From: Aphrocallistes beatrix
Taxonomy: Eukaryota > Porifera > Hexactinellida > Sceptrulophora > Aphrocallistidae
Direction of reading: 5' to 3'
Length of the DNA stretch: 64,000 nucleotides
Assembly (NCBI GenBank): GCA_963281255.1
Contig: OY725488.1
Location: forward strand, 9,955,524-10,019,523
Every line of letters starts with the position of its first letter. Position 1 is the stretch's first letter. Below, piece after piece: positions 62,892 through 64,000 of the stretch. Under the pieces are notes generated by a model. That model saw only the letters and a program-made list of their open reading frames with translations, made no database searches and had not been told where the DNA came from. A program made the position numbers and the translations under genes.

Positions 62892-64000
62892 ATGGCAACA
62901 GCAGATCCAGGATCTGGTCCTGTTAGTTTATTCGGAGTGAGTAACAAACTCCAGAATAAAGTGAACTCGTTTAGAGAAGTGATTGAAAGGAAGAAGTTAG
63001 AAGTAAGAAGAGTCAGCAAAGAAATGAGAAGTCTTATCGAAAAGAAAGAAGAAGAAATAATCCGAGAATTGGATGACATTTGGAAAGAAGTAAATAATAA
63101 AATGGAGAAGAAGAAAACTGAAACTCAGAAAGAAATTGAAGAAATAGAAAACCTTAGAAAAGAAATGGAGAGAAGACTTTGTAAACTTAATCCTGCTTCC
63201 ATCCAATTCAGTCATATATCCGAAGGAATCGATTTAGTGAAAAGAGAAATGGATATTGATATTCCTAATGTGAAGTTAACGTGGAGAGTTGATGAATTGA
63301 AAGATTGTATAAATAGAATGTGTCATTGTAATCAACAGATTCTAGTTCATAATGAAGATACTCGGTATCAACTGAAATGGAGTAAATGCGAGGAAGGAAG
63401 AGGAGACAATCAACTCTATTTTCCATGGGGTATAGCGACTAATCCTATGAATGAGAATATTTATGTAGCTGACAATGGGAATGACAGAGTTCAGATTATC
63501 TCTAGAGAAGGAGAATGGATCAGATCTGTGAAAGATGACGAAATGAAATCTCCACAAAATATTCTATTTCACAACCAATCAATTTACGTACAGTGTGATA
63601 CAGCAATTCTGAAATTGAATGAATCCACTGAGAAGAAGGAAAAGTCTAAATCTTATGATTTTAGTCTCAGAGGTATCTGTACAGATAATATTCATATTTA
63701 TGTCGGCCAATGGAAGGGAATGAATCTAATAGTGTTAACTCTAGATTTGATTGAAGAAAACAGAATATCTCTCAAGACTGAATTCTGTAAACAAGATACT
63801 CAAATCAGAGATATATCTCTATCTCAAGAATTGTTTTACATTTTGCTATTCAATACAGAATTTCCAATTCAAGCATTTTCTAGAGAAGGCATTCTGACAA
63901 GATGTGTTGTTAAGAAAGATAGCATTAACAGTGCTTATTGTTTCTGTCTAGATCAGCAACACAACATCTTAGTAGCAGACTATGGAGACTCTAAAGTGAA
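62892..64000 (+). CDS. Coiled-coil/NHL propeller protein, copy 15 (3' end beyond window)
   Basis: Open from the conserved ATG to the last base (369 codons), ending inside blade 5. Cassette C coiled coil, shared with copy 4 (EMERRLCKLN, IQFSHISEGIDLVKREM). Loops: YFPWG/DNGND, KSPQ/CDTA, FSLRG/GQWKG, KQDTQ/LLFNTEF, NSAYC/ADYGD. Scaffold changes include CHCNQQILVHNED for CRCDQQILVYNED and QIISREG for QIFSREG. Upstream sequence is nearly identical to that of copy 3. Confidence 0.85.
   Translation, partial: MATADPGSGPVSLFGVSNKLQNKVNSFREVIERKKLEVRRVSKEMRSLIEKKEEEIIRELDDIWKEVNNKMEKKKTETQKEIEEIENLRKEMERRLCKLNPASIQFSHISEGIDLVKREMDIDIPNVKLTWRVDELKDCINRMCHCNQQILVHNEDTRYQLKWSKCEEGRGDNQLYFPWGIATNPMNENIYVADNGNDRVQIISREGEWIRSVKDDEMKSPQNILFHNQSIYVQCDTAILKLNESTEKKEKSKSYDFSLRGICTDNIHIYVGQWKGMNLIVLTLDLIEENRISLKTEFCKQDTQIRDISLSQELFYILLFNTEFPIQAFSREGILTRCVVKKDSINSAYCFCLDQQHNILVADYGDSKV

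Noticed and set aside
177-63557. Repeated antisense frame of 71 codons (reads HFVIFHRSDPFSFSRE) in many copies
   Set aside because: It is the mirror of the highly conserved blade 1-2 coding sequence. It has no independent signals and is a by-product of sense conservation.
1-64000. tRNA, rRNA or small structured RNA genes
   Set aside because: No cloverleaf with A and B boxes or rRNA-like blocks were found by eye; the hairpins seen belong to transposon ends.

Overview
This window is AT-rich animal (invertebrate metazoan) nuclear DNA. No bacterial operons, rRNA or tRNA genes were seen. The animal assignment rests on four things: BOP1-like ribosome-biogenesis gene fragments, a CR1/L2-type LINE, hAT, Tc1/mariner and Helitron-like elements, and a large family of coiled-coil plus NHL-type beta-propeller genes. 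The species cannot be named from sequence alone.

The backbone is a head-to-tail array of 15 copies, all on the + strand, of an intronless gene of about 420 codons. Eleven copies are open from start to stop (3912, 13265, 17796, 21728, 24454, 28749, 34375, 44508, 49048, 53355, 59333). Three carry one frameshift each (window start to 988, 8961, 39546). The last (62892) runs off the window end. The proteins have an invariant N-terminal tail, a coiled coil that exists in several exchangeable versions, and a six-bladed propeller. There is no signal peptide or membrane segment, and no RING or B-box as in TRIM-NHL proteins. Each gene has a TATA-like box about 43-44 bp before the ATG (52 bp in one copy, degenerate in another).

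Between these genes lie fragments of a BOP1-like gene (BOP1NT plus WD40). They always sit upstream of the next propeller gene and are always broken, so the duplicating unit is 'BOP1 fragment - spacer - propeller gene'. Spacers are paralogous to one another, so many transposon insertions can be read against an empty paralogous site. These include five hAT-type MITEs with 8-bp target duplications, four Helitron-like elements (three inserted precisely between A and T), two foldback elements, pogo/Tigger-like MITEs, a Tc1/mariner derivative and a 5'-truncated LINE. A decayed leucine-rich-repeat gene lies at 6.1-7.6 kb.

The most interesting signal is in the propeller family. The scaffold is almost identical between copies. 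Amino-acid differences concentrate at two short sites per blade, the loop entering the blade (D-A) and the loop between its second and third strands (B-C). In an NHL fold all twelve loops lie on one face. Residues at these sites reassort between copies. This looks like a tandem family diversifying a ligand-binding face on a fixed scaffold, possibly a recognition-receptor system. That function is inference.
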